Shown one piece after another: positions 1-7,353 of a stretch of DNA of 14,202 bases. The stretch spans positions 1-14,202 of the forward strand of contig JBOGFI010000039.1 in the NCBI GenBank assembly GCA_050743365.1, in the 5' to 3' direction. Within the stretch, counting starts at the first letter, position 1; each line of letters starts with the position of its first letter. This stretch comes from JBOGFI01 sp050743365 (lineage in GTDB: Bacteria > Actinomycetota > Acidimicrobiia > IMCC26256 > JACDBD01). The position numbers and the translations under genes are program-made. The notes under the pieces are model-generated. The model ran no database searches. It was not told where the DNA came from and was given only the letters and a program-made list of their open reading frames with translations.

Positions 1-492
1 GCGCTCGGCGGCGCCGTGCTCTCCAACCAGGTGCAGTACAGCCTGGCCGCCCGGTCGCCCGAACGGGCGATCGTGCCGTGGGCGCAGGCGAACGACCGCC
101 TCGTCATCGCCTACAGCCCGTTGGCCCAGGGGTTTCTCTCGGCGAAGTACGACGCCAGCAACGCGCCCGGTGGCGTCCGGGCGACCAACCCCCTCTTCCT
201 GCCCGACAACCTCGCCCGCGGCGCCGAGCTGCTCGGCGCCCTGCGGGACGTCGCCAAGGCCCACGACGCCACGCCCGCCCAGGTGGCCCTGGCCTGGCTC
301 GTCCACAAGCCGAACGTCGTCGTGATCCCGGGGGCGAGCAGCGTCGACCAGCTCGAGTCGAACGCCGCCGCCGCCGACCTCGACCTGACCGACGACGACG
401 CCGGGCGGCTCACCGAGACGTCCGACCGCTTCTCCCCCCGCACCGGCCTGGCCGCCGCCCCCGAGCTCCTGCGGACCCGCATCCGTCGCTGA
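1..492 (+). CDS. aldo/keto reductase, C-terminal part (5' truncated by window edge)
   Basis: The reading frame is open from the first base, so the gene starts before the window. Only about the last 163 residues are present. They match the C-terminal half of the aldo/keto reductase (AKR) barrel: a VQYSL segment, then VIAYSPLAQGFLSAKY (strand and loop preceding the phosphate-binding region), then QVALAWLVHKPNVVVIPGASS and the QLESNAAAADLDLT helix, which in AKRs shapes the NADP(H) site. The catalytic Asp-Tyr-Lys-His tetrad lies in the missing N-terminal half, so activity cannot be judged here. AKRs are cytosolic NADPH-dependent carbonyl reductases of wide substrate range, and the substrate cannot be inferred. 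The gene converges on the cyclase gene, with a hairpin in the 30-base gap. Family assignment is firm; subfamily is unknown. Confidence 0.9.
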   Translation, partial: ALGGAVLSNQVQYSLAARSPERAIVPWAQANDRLVIAYSPLAQGFLSAKYDASNAPGGVRATNPLFLPDNLARGAELLGALRDVAKAHDATPAQVALAWLVHKPNVVVIPGASSVDQLESNAAAADLDLTDDDAGRLTETSDRFSPRTGLAAAPELLRTRIRR

Positions 493-497
493 GTGCG

Positions 498-522
498 GGC
501 CGGCGCTCCCGCGGCGCGGGCC
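498..522. terminator. GC hairpin between convergent genes, possible bidirectional terminator
   Basis: GGCCGGCGC (498-506) and GCGCGGGCC (514-522) form a 9-bp stem with one G-G mismatch and a 7-base loop. It begins six bases after the aldo/keto reductase stop and touches the stop codon of the convergent cyclase gene. There is no T-run on either side, so it would be the actinobacterial U-poor type of terminator. The assignment rests on position and dyad symmetry only. Confidence 0.45.
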
Positions 523-3500
523 TACACGTCGAGCGCGAGCCCGGGGGTCTGCAACCGGATCACGGCGGCGGCCAGCTCGGAGCGAGCCGCGTCGTCACCG
601 AGCACGGCACGGGCGCGCAGCACGAGAGCGCCGGCGACGCCGCCCGGTGTCGGCCGGGGCGCGTCGGCGAGGAGTTGCCGCGCCCGGTCGAGGTCGTTCT
701 CGTGCCTCACGATCGCTTCGGCGAGGAGGGCACGCGCGGAAGCCGCGCCCGGAGCGGAGTGGATGGCTTCCGCGGCACCAATCGCGGGCTCGAGCGGGGT
801 CACGGCCTTCGCGAAGCGCCCGGCGAGCACGTGTGCGAGGCCGCTCGTGAGCCCGGGGGCGACGGGGGCGACCGGGCCGAGCGCGGGAAACCGTCCCGTG
901 GCATCGAAGTAGGCGGTGGCGTCGTCGGCCCGGCCGGCGAGGAGTTGCGCTTCCCCGACGATGAGGGCCGACACGGCGACGACTGGATCGGCCGAGTCGA
1001 CGGGCAGGGGCGTGGCGGGCTCGCAAGCAGGGTCGGTGATGTCGATCCCGAAGATGACGGCGCGGCTCAGGGTGGCCTCTCGCGGGTTGCCGTCATCGAG
1101 GTAGTGGCGCACCTGCTCGGCAAGGTTCCGGGCATCGTCGAGCCGGCCCGCGAGACGGGCGAGGTTGGAGCGCATACACGTTCCGTGGGCGTGGAACTCG
1201 TTGCCGCCGACCTCTGCGCCGAGGCTTGCCAGGCGGGTGGCGTAGTCGTCGGCGGTGCGCGTGTCGGCGTCACCGCCGAGACGGGCGCGCAGGTAGTGGT
1301 GCCACGCGAGCGAGACGAGGGCGCCGAGCTGGCGGCTCCGGTCGCCGATATCGTCGGCGTAACGCAGCCCGTCCTCGAGCCAGTCGGGGACGCGGGGGTC
1401 GTGGGGGCGGACGAGACCGAGGAAGCTGTGCACCGCGTGCTCACCGCCCCGGTCGCCGGCCTGGCGGAACAGCGGGAGGGCGCGCTCCAGCGACGCCGAC
1501 GCCTCCCGCATGCGGCTCAGGTTGAACAGGGCGGCGCCCCGGTTGGCGTGGGCCCACGCCTCCTTGGCGAGGTTGCCGAGCCCGGCCCAGCGCCGGGCCG
1601 CCTCGTCGAGCTCGTCGGCCGCGACTTCCGGGGAATCGAACATGACGGTGGCCGCCCGCAGGTGGACCCGCTGCGCCTCGATCACGGGGTCCCCGGTGTC
1701 GGCCGGCAACCCGTCGAGGACGGCCAGGACCTCCTCGTTGTGGCCGAGGATCTGGTGCGCCTCGGCGAGGCGCACTCTCGTGGCGGGGGTGTCGTCGCCG
1801 AGCTCGATCGCGCGACCAAGGACGCGCGCGGCGTCGAGGTGACGGAAGGCGTCGAGGAACTCGCCGCCGGTCGCGGCGAACGCGCCCGCCGTCTCGGCGC
1901 GCAGGCTCGCGTCGTCCGGCACGTACGAGAGGGCGCGTTCGAGATGACGGGATCGCTCTTCTGCCGTCGTCGCGCTGCTGGCCGCGTGGCGGTGACGTTC
2001 CGCCCGAAGGTGGTGAGGCAGCGACTCGTAGGCGACCTCGGCGAGCAGCGGGTCGGCGACCTCGTAGGTGCCGGCCGGCAGGCGCCGGCGGAGCAGCCCC
2101 GGCCCTGCCAGCGCCTGCATGACGCGGTCAGCGTCGTCGAGCCCGAGCGCCTCGACCTGGTCGGCCGTGGCCACCTCCCCGAGCACCGCGACGTGCTGGA
2201 GCGCGAGCTTCTCGCGGGGCGGCAGGGAGTCGAGCCGCGCCGCCAGGATCGCCTGCAGCGTGGTCGGGATCGCGGTCGAGGGGTCCACGTCGTATCGGTC
2301 CCCGAGCGCGTGGAGGCCGCCTCGCTCCTTGGCGATGGCGACCAACTCCCGCAGGTAGAGCGGATTGCCGCCCGATCGCCGGACGAGGAAGTCGGCTGCG
2401 TCGTCGTCGAGGGGCAGGTCGGCCACGAGAGCGTTGGCGAGTGCGACCGCGTCGCCGGAGCCCAGTGCATCCAGATGCAGCGTCGTCGCCGACGAGAACC
2501 GGGTCAGCCACTCCGAGGGCTCGGGCCGACCGACCAGCACCAGCAGCACCGGCGAGTCCGTGACCCGCGCGACCAGGTCGCCGATCATGTCGAGGCTGCG
2601 CTCGCCGGCGCGGTGGGCGTCGTCGATCACGATGACCACGGGCTTCTCCGCCGCCTTCTCCTCGAGCAGGCGCCGGAAGGCCCAGGCCTGCTCCTGGTAG
2701 AAGGTGCTCGGGTCGATCTCCCGCAGCCCAGGGTCGAGCTCGCCGGCGACGGACCGCACCCGGGCGTCCACCTCGGGATCCCCCAGTGGCCCGAGAGCCT
2801 GCGCGATCTCGGCCGCGACCCGGGGGCCGCCCATGCCGCCATACGCCGGGTACGAGGCCCACGCCACCAGGGCTTCGCTCTCCACCTGGGCGACGAGCTC
2901 CTCGACGAGGCGGGTCGTGCCCACACCCGTGTCTCCCGCCACGAGCACGACCACCGGCCGCCGCTGCCGCACGACCCGACGCCACTGACCGCGGAGGAAC
3001 GACAGCTCGTCGTCGCGCCCGAGCAGGGGCAGCCGGTCGGCTCCCGTCGCCGCCTCCGCCGCGGAACGGAGGGCGACCGCCTCGCAGACCTCGACCGGCT
3101 CGCGTTTTCCCTTGACCACCACCGGGTGGCGCTCGTAGAACACGACCCGGTCGCCGGCCAACCGAGCTGTGAGCGCCCCGACGAGCACCTCACCGGTGCC
3201 GGCCGCCTTCTCGAGGCGGGCGGCGACGTTGACCGCGTCGCCCACGACGGTGGGGGCGCCGTCACGACCGAGCGCCGTCACCATCACCTCACCGGTGTTC
3301 ACCCCGATCGAGAACGCCAGGTCGCCTCCGACCTTCCTCATCGCGAGGGCGGCGGCCACCGCCCGCTCGGCATCGTCGTCGTGCGCCTGCGGCACCCCGA
3401 AGACTGCCATGAGCGAGTCACCCATGTACTTGTCGACGGTGCCGCCGTGCTCGGCGACGATCTCCCCGAGCCGCCGGAACGCAGCGTCGACGACTCGCGC

Positions 3501-3773
3501 GACCGCCTCGGGGTCACTGCGCTCGGCCAGCGACGTGAAGCCGACGACGTCGGCGAAGAGGACCGTGGCGAGCTTGCGCTCCTCGAGCGGGCCCGCCCCC
3601 GGGGCCACGCGCCCGTCACCGAGTTCGGTCCCGCACTGACCGCAGAACCGGTTGAGCGCCGGGTTCGGGTACCCGCACGTGGGGCACGGCGACCCGCCGA
3701 GCGCAGCCCCACACGCCCCGCAGAACCGAGAAGACTCCGGGCTGTCCGCGCCGCACGACGGGCAGGTGGTCAC
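522..3773 (-). CDS. double zinc ribbon - class III adenylate cyclase - AAA ATPase - helical-repeat signalling protein
   Basis: About 1083 residues from GTG 3773. An in-frame GTG at 3824 would add 17. I chose 3773 because the family usually starts immediately before the first Cys pair; neither site has a good ribosome-binding site. Two four-Cys zinc ribbons come first (C4/C7/C18/C21 and C30/C33/C44/C47). A class III cyclase domain follows at about 67-200: metal Asp in FADVVGFT (D75), KYMGD (K115, D119), and GDAVNVAARLE (D179, N182, R186). The Lys/Asp pair predicts ATP as substrate and cAMP as product. From about 250 there is an AAA/STAND-like ATPase: Walker B VIVIDD (D384/D385) is intact, but the Walker A motif GDTGVGTT (280-287) has Thr instead of Lys. 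The last 500 residues are Ala/Leu-rich helical repeats of TPR character. No membrane segment is visible, so it is probably a cytosolic sensor cyclase. It lies 70 bases downstream of a same-strand TetR gene, possibly co-transcribed. Confidence 0.9.
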   Translation of the reverse strand: MTTCPSCGADSPESSRFCGACGAALGGSPCPTCGYPNPALNRFCGQCGTELGDGRVAPGAGPLEERKLATVLFADVVGFTSLAERSDPEAVARVVDAAFRRLGEIVAEHGGTVDKYMGDSLMAVFGVPQAHDDDAERAVAAALAMRKVGGDLAFSIGVNTGEVMVTALGRDGAPTVVGDAVNVAARLEKAAGTGEVLVGALTARLAGDRVVFYERHPVVVKGKREPVEVCEAVALRSAAEAATGADRLPLLGRDDELSFLRGQWRRVVRQRRPVVVLVAGDTGVGTTRLVEELVAQVESEALVAWASYPAYGGMGGPRVAAEIAQALGPLGDPEVDARVRSVAGELDPGLREIDPSTFYQEQAWAFRRLLEEKAAEKPVVIVIDDAHRAGERSLDMIGDLVARVTDSPVLLVLVGRPEPSEWLTRFSSATTLHLDALGSGDAVALANALVADLPLDDDAADFLVRRSGGNPLYLRELVAIAKERGGLHALGDRYDVDPSTAIPTTLQAILAARLDSLPPREKLALQHVAVLGEVATADQVEALGLDDADRVMQALAGPGLLRRRLPAGTYEVADPLLAEVAYESLPHHLRAERHRHAASSATTAEERSRHLERALSYVPDDASLRAETAGAFAATGGEFLDAFRHLDAARVLGRAIELGDDTPATRVRLAEAHQILGHNEEVLAVLDGLPADTGDPVIEAQRVHLRAATVMFDSPEVAADELDEAARRWAGLGNLAKEAWAHANRGAALFNLSRMREASASLERALPLFRQAGDRGGEHAVHSFLGLVRPHDPRVPDWLEDGLRYADDIGDRSRQLGALVSLAWHHYLRARLGGDADTRTADDYATRLASLGAEVGGNEFHAHGTCMRSNLARLAGRLDDARNLAEQVRHYLDDGNPREATLSRAVIFGIDITDPACEPATPLPVDSADPVVAVSALIVGEAQLLAGRADDATAYFDATGRFPALGPVAPVAPGLTSGLAHVLAGRFAKAVTPLEPAIGAAEAIHSAPGAASARALLAEAIVRHENDLDRARQLLADAPRPTPGGVAGALVLRARAVLGDDAARSELAAAVIRLQTPGLALDV

Positions 3774-3843
3774 TCGGTCATTGTTGCCCACCCGGGACGA
3801 GCGGGCGCGTGACGTCGGGCACACCGTGATGAGGACCGGGGCG

Positions 3844-4464
3844 TCAGCAGGCCGACGGGCGCGTCGCCAGGCGGTCGAGGAAGTGCTCGACCACCGCCCC
3901 GACCTCGGCCCGCGCCCGGTCGGGGTCGCTGGCGCCCGCCACGAGCATGGCGGCCTCGTTCAGCGAGGCGAGGAGCATGTGGGCCAGAGGCTCGACCGGC
4001 AGGCGCTCGACGAGCCCGGCGTCCATCGCCGCATCGAGCGCCGCGGTGACCAGCCCGAGGCCGTAGCGGGCCTCGAGCTCCCGCCAGGTTTGCCACCCGA
4101 GCACCGCGGGCGCGTCGAGCAGGACGATGCGCTGGACGGCGGGATCGGTGGCGGCGTCGAGGAACTCCCGGCAGCCGCGCCGGAGGGCGTCGAGCGGGTC
4201 GAGGGCGGCAAGGGCCGCTGTGGCCACCCGCTCGGTCAGCTCCTGCTCGAGCTCCTCGAAGGTGGCGCGAAAGAGGTCCTCCTTGCCGGAGAAGTGGTGG
4301 TAGAGCGCGCCCCGCGTGACGCCGGCCCGCTCGACGATCTCCTCCCGTGACGTCCGGGCGAAGCCCCGCTCGGCGAAGAGCGCCCGGGCCGACGCCCGCA
4401 GCGCCGCTCGCGTCGCCTGCGACCGCTCCGCCTGCGTCCGTCTGTGACGCCTGTCACCGTTGAC
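3844..4464 (-). CDS. TetR/AcrR family transcriptional regulator with no canonical start codon
   Basis: The frame reads a full TetR protein: an N-terminal arm rich in Arg (TQAERSQATRAALRASARAL), FAERGF, the recognition region VERAGVTRGALYHHFSGKEDLF, then an all-helical ligand domain ending ATRPSAC. Between the upstream in-frame TAA (4510-4512) and GTG 4227 there is no ATG, GTG or TTG. Starting at 4227 would delete the whole DNA-binding domain. The 5' end given here is a GTC nine bases after a GGAGG (4474-4478), the right distance for a ribosome-binding site, so this may be a mutated or non-standard start giving 206 residues. The alternative is GTG 4457 plus a frameshift before 4440. It would act as a dimeric repressor, perhaps of the divergent MDMPI-like gene and of itself; that is inferred from position. 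The cyclase gene follows on the same strand. Confidence 0.8.
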   Translation of the reverse strand, partial: VNGDRRHRRTQAERSQATRAALRASARALFAERGFARTSREEIVERAGVTRGALYHHFSGKEDLFRATFEELEQELTERVATAALAALDPLDALRRGCREFLDAATDPAVQRIVLLDAPAVLGWQTWRELEARYGLGLVTAALDAAMDAGLVERLPVEPLAHMLLASLNEAAMLVAGASDPDRARAEVGAVVEHFLDRLATRPSAC

Positions 4465-4488
4465 GGTTCCCGACCTCCGCGCTATAGA
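4460..4488 (+). promoter_or_regulatory. sigma70-type promoter for the MDMPI-like gene
   Basis: TTGACG (4460-4465) and TATAGA (4483-4488) are separated by exactly 17 bases. This predicts a transcript start near 4495, about 45 bases before the ATG at 4540. The -35 box overlaps the presumed start-codon region of the divergent TetR gene. Assignment is by consensus match only. Confidence 0.6.
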
Positions 4489-4509
4489 TGCGTGCAGCCT
4501 GCATGTAAG
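4481..4509 (-). promoter_or_regulatory. divergent promoter for the TetR-cyclase unit
   Basis: On the minus strand, CTTACA (4504-4509) and TATAGC (4481-4486) lie 17 bases apart. Each matches the sigma70 consensus at four of six positions. The -10 shares the self-complementary CTATAG with the -10 of the opposite promoter, so the two polymerases would compete for the same site. The predicted start near 4474 leaves almost no leader, which suits the leaderless or short-leader messages common in actinobacteria. Confidence 0.4.
4491..4505. promoter_or_regulatory. possible TetR operator over the + transcript start
   Basis: CGTGCA-GCC-TGCATG is an imperfect dyad with core TGCA-N3-TGCA. It sits directly downstream of the + strand -10 and inside the spacer of the minus-strand promoter. 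A bound TetR dimer here would block both promoters. The dyad is short, so this is a position-based guess. Confidence 0.35.
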
Positions 4510-4539
4510 TTAGCCCACGTGAGCCAGGAGGTCGGGGCC

Positions 4540-5205
4540 ATGGCGCTACCGCGAACGACCGTCAGCCAGGGGACCCTGCGCGAGTACGGCGAGTTCGCCG
4601 CGCTGCTGCGCTCCCTCGACGAGCGCGATTGGCGCGCTCCCAGCCGGTGCGCAGGGTGGACCGCCGCCGACGTCGCCGCCCATGTGTCCGGCCTGCTCGC
4701 CGACGTGGTGGCAGGCAGGCTCGACGGACTCGGCACTCCGGAGATGACCCAGCGCGAGGTGGACGAGCGCCGGGGACGCTCGCCGGGTGAGCTCGCGGAC
4801 GAGATCGAAGTGTCGGCGAAGGTCGCGGCCGACCTGCTCGCCGGCTTCGACGACGCTGCCTGGGACGGTCCCGCGCCGCCCGGGGTCCCCGGAACGCTGG
4901 GCGACGGCGTCGAGGCGCTCTGGTACGACGCCTACCTCCACGCCGACGACATCCGCGCCGCCACCGGTCGCCCCTCCGAGCGGAGCGCCAGCCTGGAGGC
5001 GGCGGTGTCGCACGTCGCCACGGTCCTCGACAGCCAAGCGTGGGGCCCGGCCACGCTGGCGCTCGACGGGGTCGAGAAGCGGGACGTCGGCGGTGGCGGC
5101 GGCCGCCACATCACGGGCGACGCCCTCGAGTTCGTGCTCGCCGCCACCGGCCGCGCCGACCCGGGGCCGCTCGGCCTGGACGGCGACGTCAACATCTACC
5201 GCTGA
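4540..5205 (+). CDS. maleylpyruvate isomerase family (MDMPI/DinB-fold) mycothiol-type protein
   Basis: The ATG at 4540 is preceded by AGGAGG (4526-4531) with an 8-base gap, so this start is preferred over an in-frame GTG at 4444 that would extend into the TetR gene; 221 residues. The N-terminal half has the MDMPI four-helix-bundle signature: LDERDWRAPSRCAGWTAADV and AAHVSGL with H48, then the C-terminal half WYDAYLHADDIRAATG. H48, D130 and H134 have the spacing of the His-Glu-His metal ligands of mycothiol-dependent maleylpyruvate isomerase, with Asp replacing Glu. Such proteins are cytosolic, often bind a divalent metal and transfer or use mycothiol; most are uncharacterised, and true maleylpyruvate isomerase activity should not be assumed. 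Divergence from a TetR gene suggests it is induced by a toxic thiol-reactive ligand or metabolite. Confidence 0.85.
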   Translation: MALPRTTVSQGTLREYGEFAALLRSLDERDWRAPSRCAGWTAADVAAHVSGLLADVVAGRLDGLGTPEMTQREVDERRGRSPGELADEIEVSAKVAADLLAGFDDAAWDGPAPPGVPGTLGDGVEALWYDAYLHADDIRAATGRPSERSASLEAAVSHVATVLDSQAWGPATLALDGVEKRDVGGGGGRHITGDALEFVLAATGRADPGPLGLDGDVNIYR

Positions 5206-5256
5206 CGGATCTACGGCTGACGGGACTGCCCGGGACGTCGGTCGGCGCGGAGGGGA

Positions 5257-6705
5257 CTACGGCAGCTCGAGATCCTCGACGACATCCACGACCTGCTCGA
5301 CCGTTTCCTGGTCAGCGAGAGGCGGGTCGAGGTCGGCCTGGCCCGAGGTCTGCTCGGGGGGGGCGTCCGCCAGGAGCGGCTCGAGCTGCCCGAGCGTCGT
5401 ATCCGCGAGGTCTTCGACGACCCCGAGCTGAGGCGAGCGCGAGGGCGAGGCCGGGGCCGCAGGCTCGGGTCGTGCCGTTGCCCGGCTCGGAGGCGCCGGT
5501 GGCGTTGGCTGACGCCGGGGCTCGACCGCAGGGGGCGCGTTCGGAGCCGCCGCCTGTGCGGACACCCCGGGCTCGACCTCTCGGCCGTGTTGCGGACCGC
5601 CAGGGAGCGGCACCGAGACAACGCCCAGCGTGAACGCGGCGGCGGCGACCGCGGCGCCGGCGTTGGGCACGCTCGTGCCCGCCGAGAAGGCCGTCCTCGC
5701 GCCGACACGCAGCAGCGTTCCCATGACAGGCAGCTGCGCCGCCAGCGCGACGACGCCGGTGGTCCAGTACAGGCGGCCGAGCGACACGTTGAGGAACGCC
5801 CGCACCACCTGAGGATCGAAGTGCGATCCGGAGCACTCGACGAGCTCGCGCCGGGCGGCCTTGACGCTCATCGGCTTCTTGTAGGAGCGCGCTGCGGTCA
5901 TGGTCTCGAAGGTGTCGGTGACCGTCACGATGCGAGCCCCGAAGGCGATCTCGTCGCGCTCGAGGCCGGCGGGGTAGCCGCCTCCGTCGACTCGCTCGTG
6001 GTGCTGGGCGATCGCGTGGACCCAGTCCCCCATCCACGCCGCGAGCGGTTGGGCGAGGCGGGCTCCCTCGGCGGGGTGTCGTCGCAGGGCCCGCCATTCG
6101 CGTTCGTCCGGTGCGCCCGGCTTGTTGAGGATGTCGCCCGGGACGGCGAGCTTGCCGACGTCGTGCAGCATCGCCGCCCAGCGCAGCCGTTGCACGTCGG
6201 CGTCGGCGAGCCCCAGCTCGCGTGCAACAAGATCCGTGAGCGCCCGTACGCGGTCCGAGTGGCCTCGAGTCCGTCGGTCGTGCGCGTTCAGGGCGGCCAC
6301 CAGGGTGAGGATGATCTCAGCCTGTCGACCCGCGTCGGGCCCGAAGCCCTCTTGGCTCTGCCGGGTGGACCACGCCCGCAACCGTTTCAGGTTGCCGCTG
6401 CGCAGCGCGATGGCGAAGCGGGAGGGCGCCCGGTCGGGGAAGGCGAGCGACAGCTTGAGCAACGTGGCCAGCGGGAGCAACCGCCGGGCCAGCCGCCAGG
6501 CGACCATCAGGGCAAACATGGACGCGAGCAGCGAGGCCGCGCACCACGCCACCCGGTCGGCGAGTCCGGATGGGCTCCCCATGGCCCGGCTCGCGACCGC
6601 CCCGAGCCCGACCGCGACGACCAGCGGGACCACCAGTGCGAGCCCCCACACGGCAGCCGCAGCGAAGGGCCGGGCTCGCCAGCGATTGTCAGGCGGCTGT
6701 TCCAT
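5257..6705 (-). CDS. membrane-associated HD-GYP domain protein (predicted c-di-GMP phosphodiesterase)
   Basis: The ATG at 6705 follows GAGGTGG at close spacing; an upstream in-frame start at 6765 lacks a site and runs through the promoter, so 482 residues is preferred. There are two N-terminal hydrophobic segments (about 13-40 and 52-70) and a linker. The HD-GYP domain follows at about 128-310: RGHSDRV (H149), LHDVGK (H181, D182), HHERVDGGGYP (H235, H236, D240, GYP 243-245), TDTFETMTAARSYKKP and a final SGSHFDP. All signature residues for c-di-GMP hydrolysis by metal-dependent HD-GYP enzymes are present. The HD-GYP domain is followed by hydrophobic stretches (about 313-333 and 348-366) and a Pro/Ala-rich then acidic tail of about 115 residues. 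It converges with the MDMPI-like gene; the 51-base gap holds no convincing terminator. Confidence 0.88.
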   Translation of the reverse strand: MEQPPDNRWRARPFAAAAVWGLALVVPLVVAVGLGAVASRAMGSPSGLADRVAWCAASLLASMFALMVAWRLARRLLPLATLLKLSLAFPDRAPSRFAIALRSGNLKRLRAWSTRQSQEGFGPDAGRQAEIILTLVAALNAHDRRTRGHSDRVRALTDLVARELGLADADVQRLRWAAMLHDVGKLAVPGDILNKPGAPDEREWRALRRHPAEGARLAQPLAAWMGDWVHAIAQHHERVDGGGYPAGLERDEIAFGARIVTVTDTFETMTAARSYKKPMSVKAARRELVECSGSHFDPQVVRAFLNVSLGRLYWTTGVVALAAQLPVMGTLLRVGARTAFSAGTSVPNAGAAVAAAAFTLGVVSVPLPGGPQHGREVEPGVSAQAAAPNAPPAVEPRRQPTPPAPPSRATARPEPAAPASPSRSPQLGVVEDLADTTLGQLEPLLADAPPEQTSGQADLDPPLADQETVEQVVDVVEDLELP

Positions 6706-6740
6706 CTGCCACCTCGGGGTCCTGCGCCGCGGTACGGATA

Positions 6741-6774
6741 CCACGGCTAGTGGCCATTGTACCACGTAGCGTGG
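6741..6774 (-). promoter_or_regulatory. HD-GYP gene promoter with twin CCAC-N5-GTGG dyads
   Basis: The minus-strand -10 candidate TACAAT (6756-6761, five of six matches to consensus) is flanked by two dyads of the same format. CCAC-GGCTA-GTGG lies at 6741-6753 and CCAC-GTAGC-GTGG at 6762-6774. Their centres are 21 bases apart, about two helical turns, so two dimers would bind the same DNA face. No good -35 is seen at 17 bases, which suggests an activator-dependent or repressor-covered promoter. Confidence 0.45.
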
Positions 6775-6809
6775 CAGGAGGCTGCTCGGGTCTGGCCGGC
6801 GAGCGAACG

Positions 6810-6838
6810 ACTGCGGGCCGGGTATCCCGGCCCGCAGT
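6810..6838 (-). terminator. strong 13-bp hairpin terminator downstream of the catabolic operon
   Basis: ACTGCGGGCCGGG (6810-6822), loop TAT, then the perfect complement CCCGGCCCGCAGT (6826-6838). It lies 52 bases past the stop of the VOC gene and upstream of the HD-GYP promoter on the same strand. There is no long T-run, but stem strength and placement fit a U-poor intrinsic terminator insulating the two units. Confidence 0.7.
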
Positions 6839-6889
6839 GAGCGAGCGAGACAGGATGCGGTACTCGGGCCCGGCTCGTGAGGGCTGCAG

Positions 6890-7339
6890 CTACGGCAGGC
6901 CGTTGGGGACCGGCTGCCCGGCTCGCTCCATGCACTGCACGTCGAAGTAGATCGGCAGCAGGTACTTCACGTAGAAGGCGTGAACCGTCAGGTCGTCGAT
7001 GACGAGGTCGTCGTACTCGAGGATCTGCACGCGGTCGTCCTTCTCCTGGTACCGCTTGCACTGCTCGAGCTTCTCGTCCACCTCCTCGCGCGTGGCGAAC
7101 AGCAGGCCGAGATGGTCGTAGCCGGGTGACCGCATGGGCTTGCCGCTCTCGGCGAGCAGGATGAACTGCTGCCCCTGGTCGAGCAGCAGGATGTGCGCGA
7201 GCTGGCCCACGACCTCGGTGTCGACGCCGTTCCAGTCGAACACGTCACCGTAGAAGGCGTCGATCTCGGCCCGCAGGTCCTCGTCGAGCGTCCCGCGGGA
7301 GAACGTCAGCTCCATATGGTTGAACCGCATCGCCGGCAT
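6890..7339 (-). CDS. VOC (glyoxalase/bleomycin-resistance fold) family protein
   Basis: 149 residues from ATG 7339. This ATG follows GAGGAGGG by five bases; an ATG at 7354 overlapping the previous stop (TGATG) and one at 7330 are alternatives. The start MRFNHMEL (His at the first strand), the FYGDVFDW helix, LLLDQGQQFILLAE strand, YDHLGLLF strand with a second His, and DRVQILEYDDLVIDDLTVHAFYVKYLLP fit one VOC module pair of beta-alpha-beta-beta-beta units. VOC enzymes use a metal held by His/Glu to isomerise, epimerise or cleave small molecules. The reaction here is unknown. It is the last gene of the catabolic operon and is translationally coupled to amidohydrolase B, so it probably acts on, or detoxifies, an intermediate of that pathway. 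Confidence 0.78.
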   Translation of the reverse strand: MPAMRFNHMELTFSRGTLDEDLRAEIDAFYGDVFDWNGVDTEVVGQLAHILLLDQGQQFILLAESGKPMRSPGYDHLGLLFATREEVDEKLEQCKRYQEKDDRVQILEYDDLVIDDLTVHAFYVKYLLPIYFDVQCMERAGQPVPNGLP

Positions 7340-7353
7340 CGCCGCCCTCCTCA

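Noticed and set aside
78..3812. A 1244-codon open frame on the + strand, antisense to the cyclase gene.
   Set aside because: Its codon first bases pair with third positions of the cyclase codons, which are rarely A in this high-GC genome, so stops are suppressed. The translation is Arg/Gly/Glu-rich with no domain, while the minus strand encodes a clear multidomain protein.
5206..5256. Possible terminator between the convergent MDMPI-like and HD-GYP genes.
   Set aside because: Only a 4-bp stem (CGGG-ACTG-CCCG) and a short TGACGG direct repeat are visible, which is not enough to call a feature.
5587..6750. A 387-codon + strand open frame opposite the HD-GYP gene.
   Set aside because: Same wobble-position shadow effect; low-complexity Arg/Gly-rich translation, and the HD-GYP motifs on the other strand are unambiguous.
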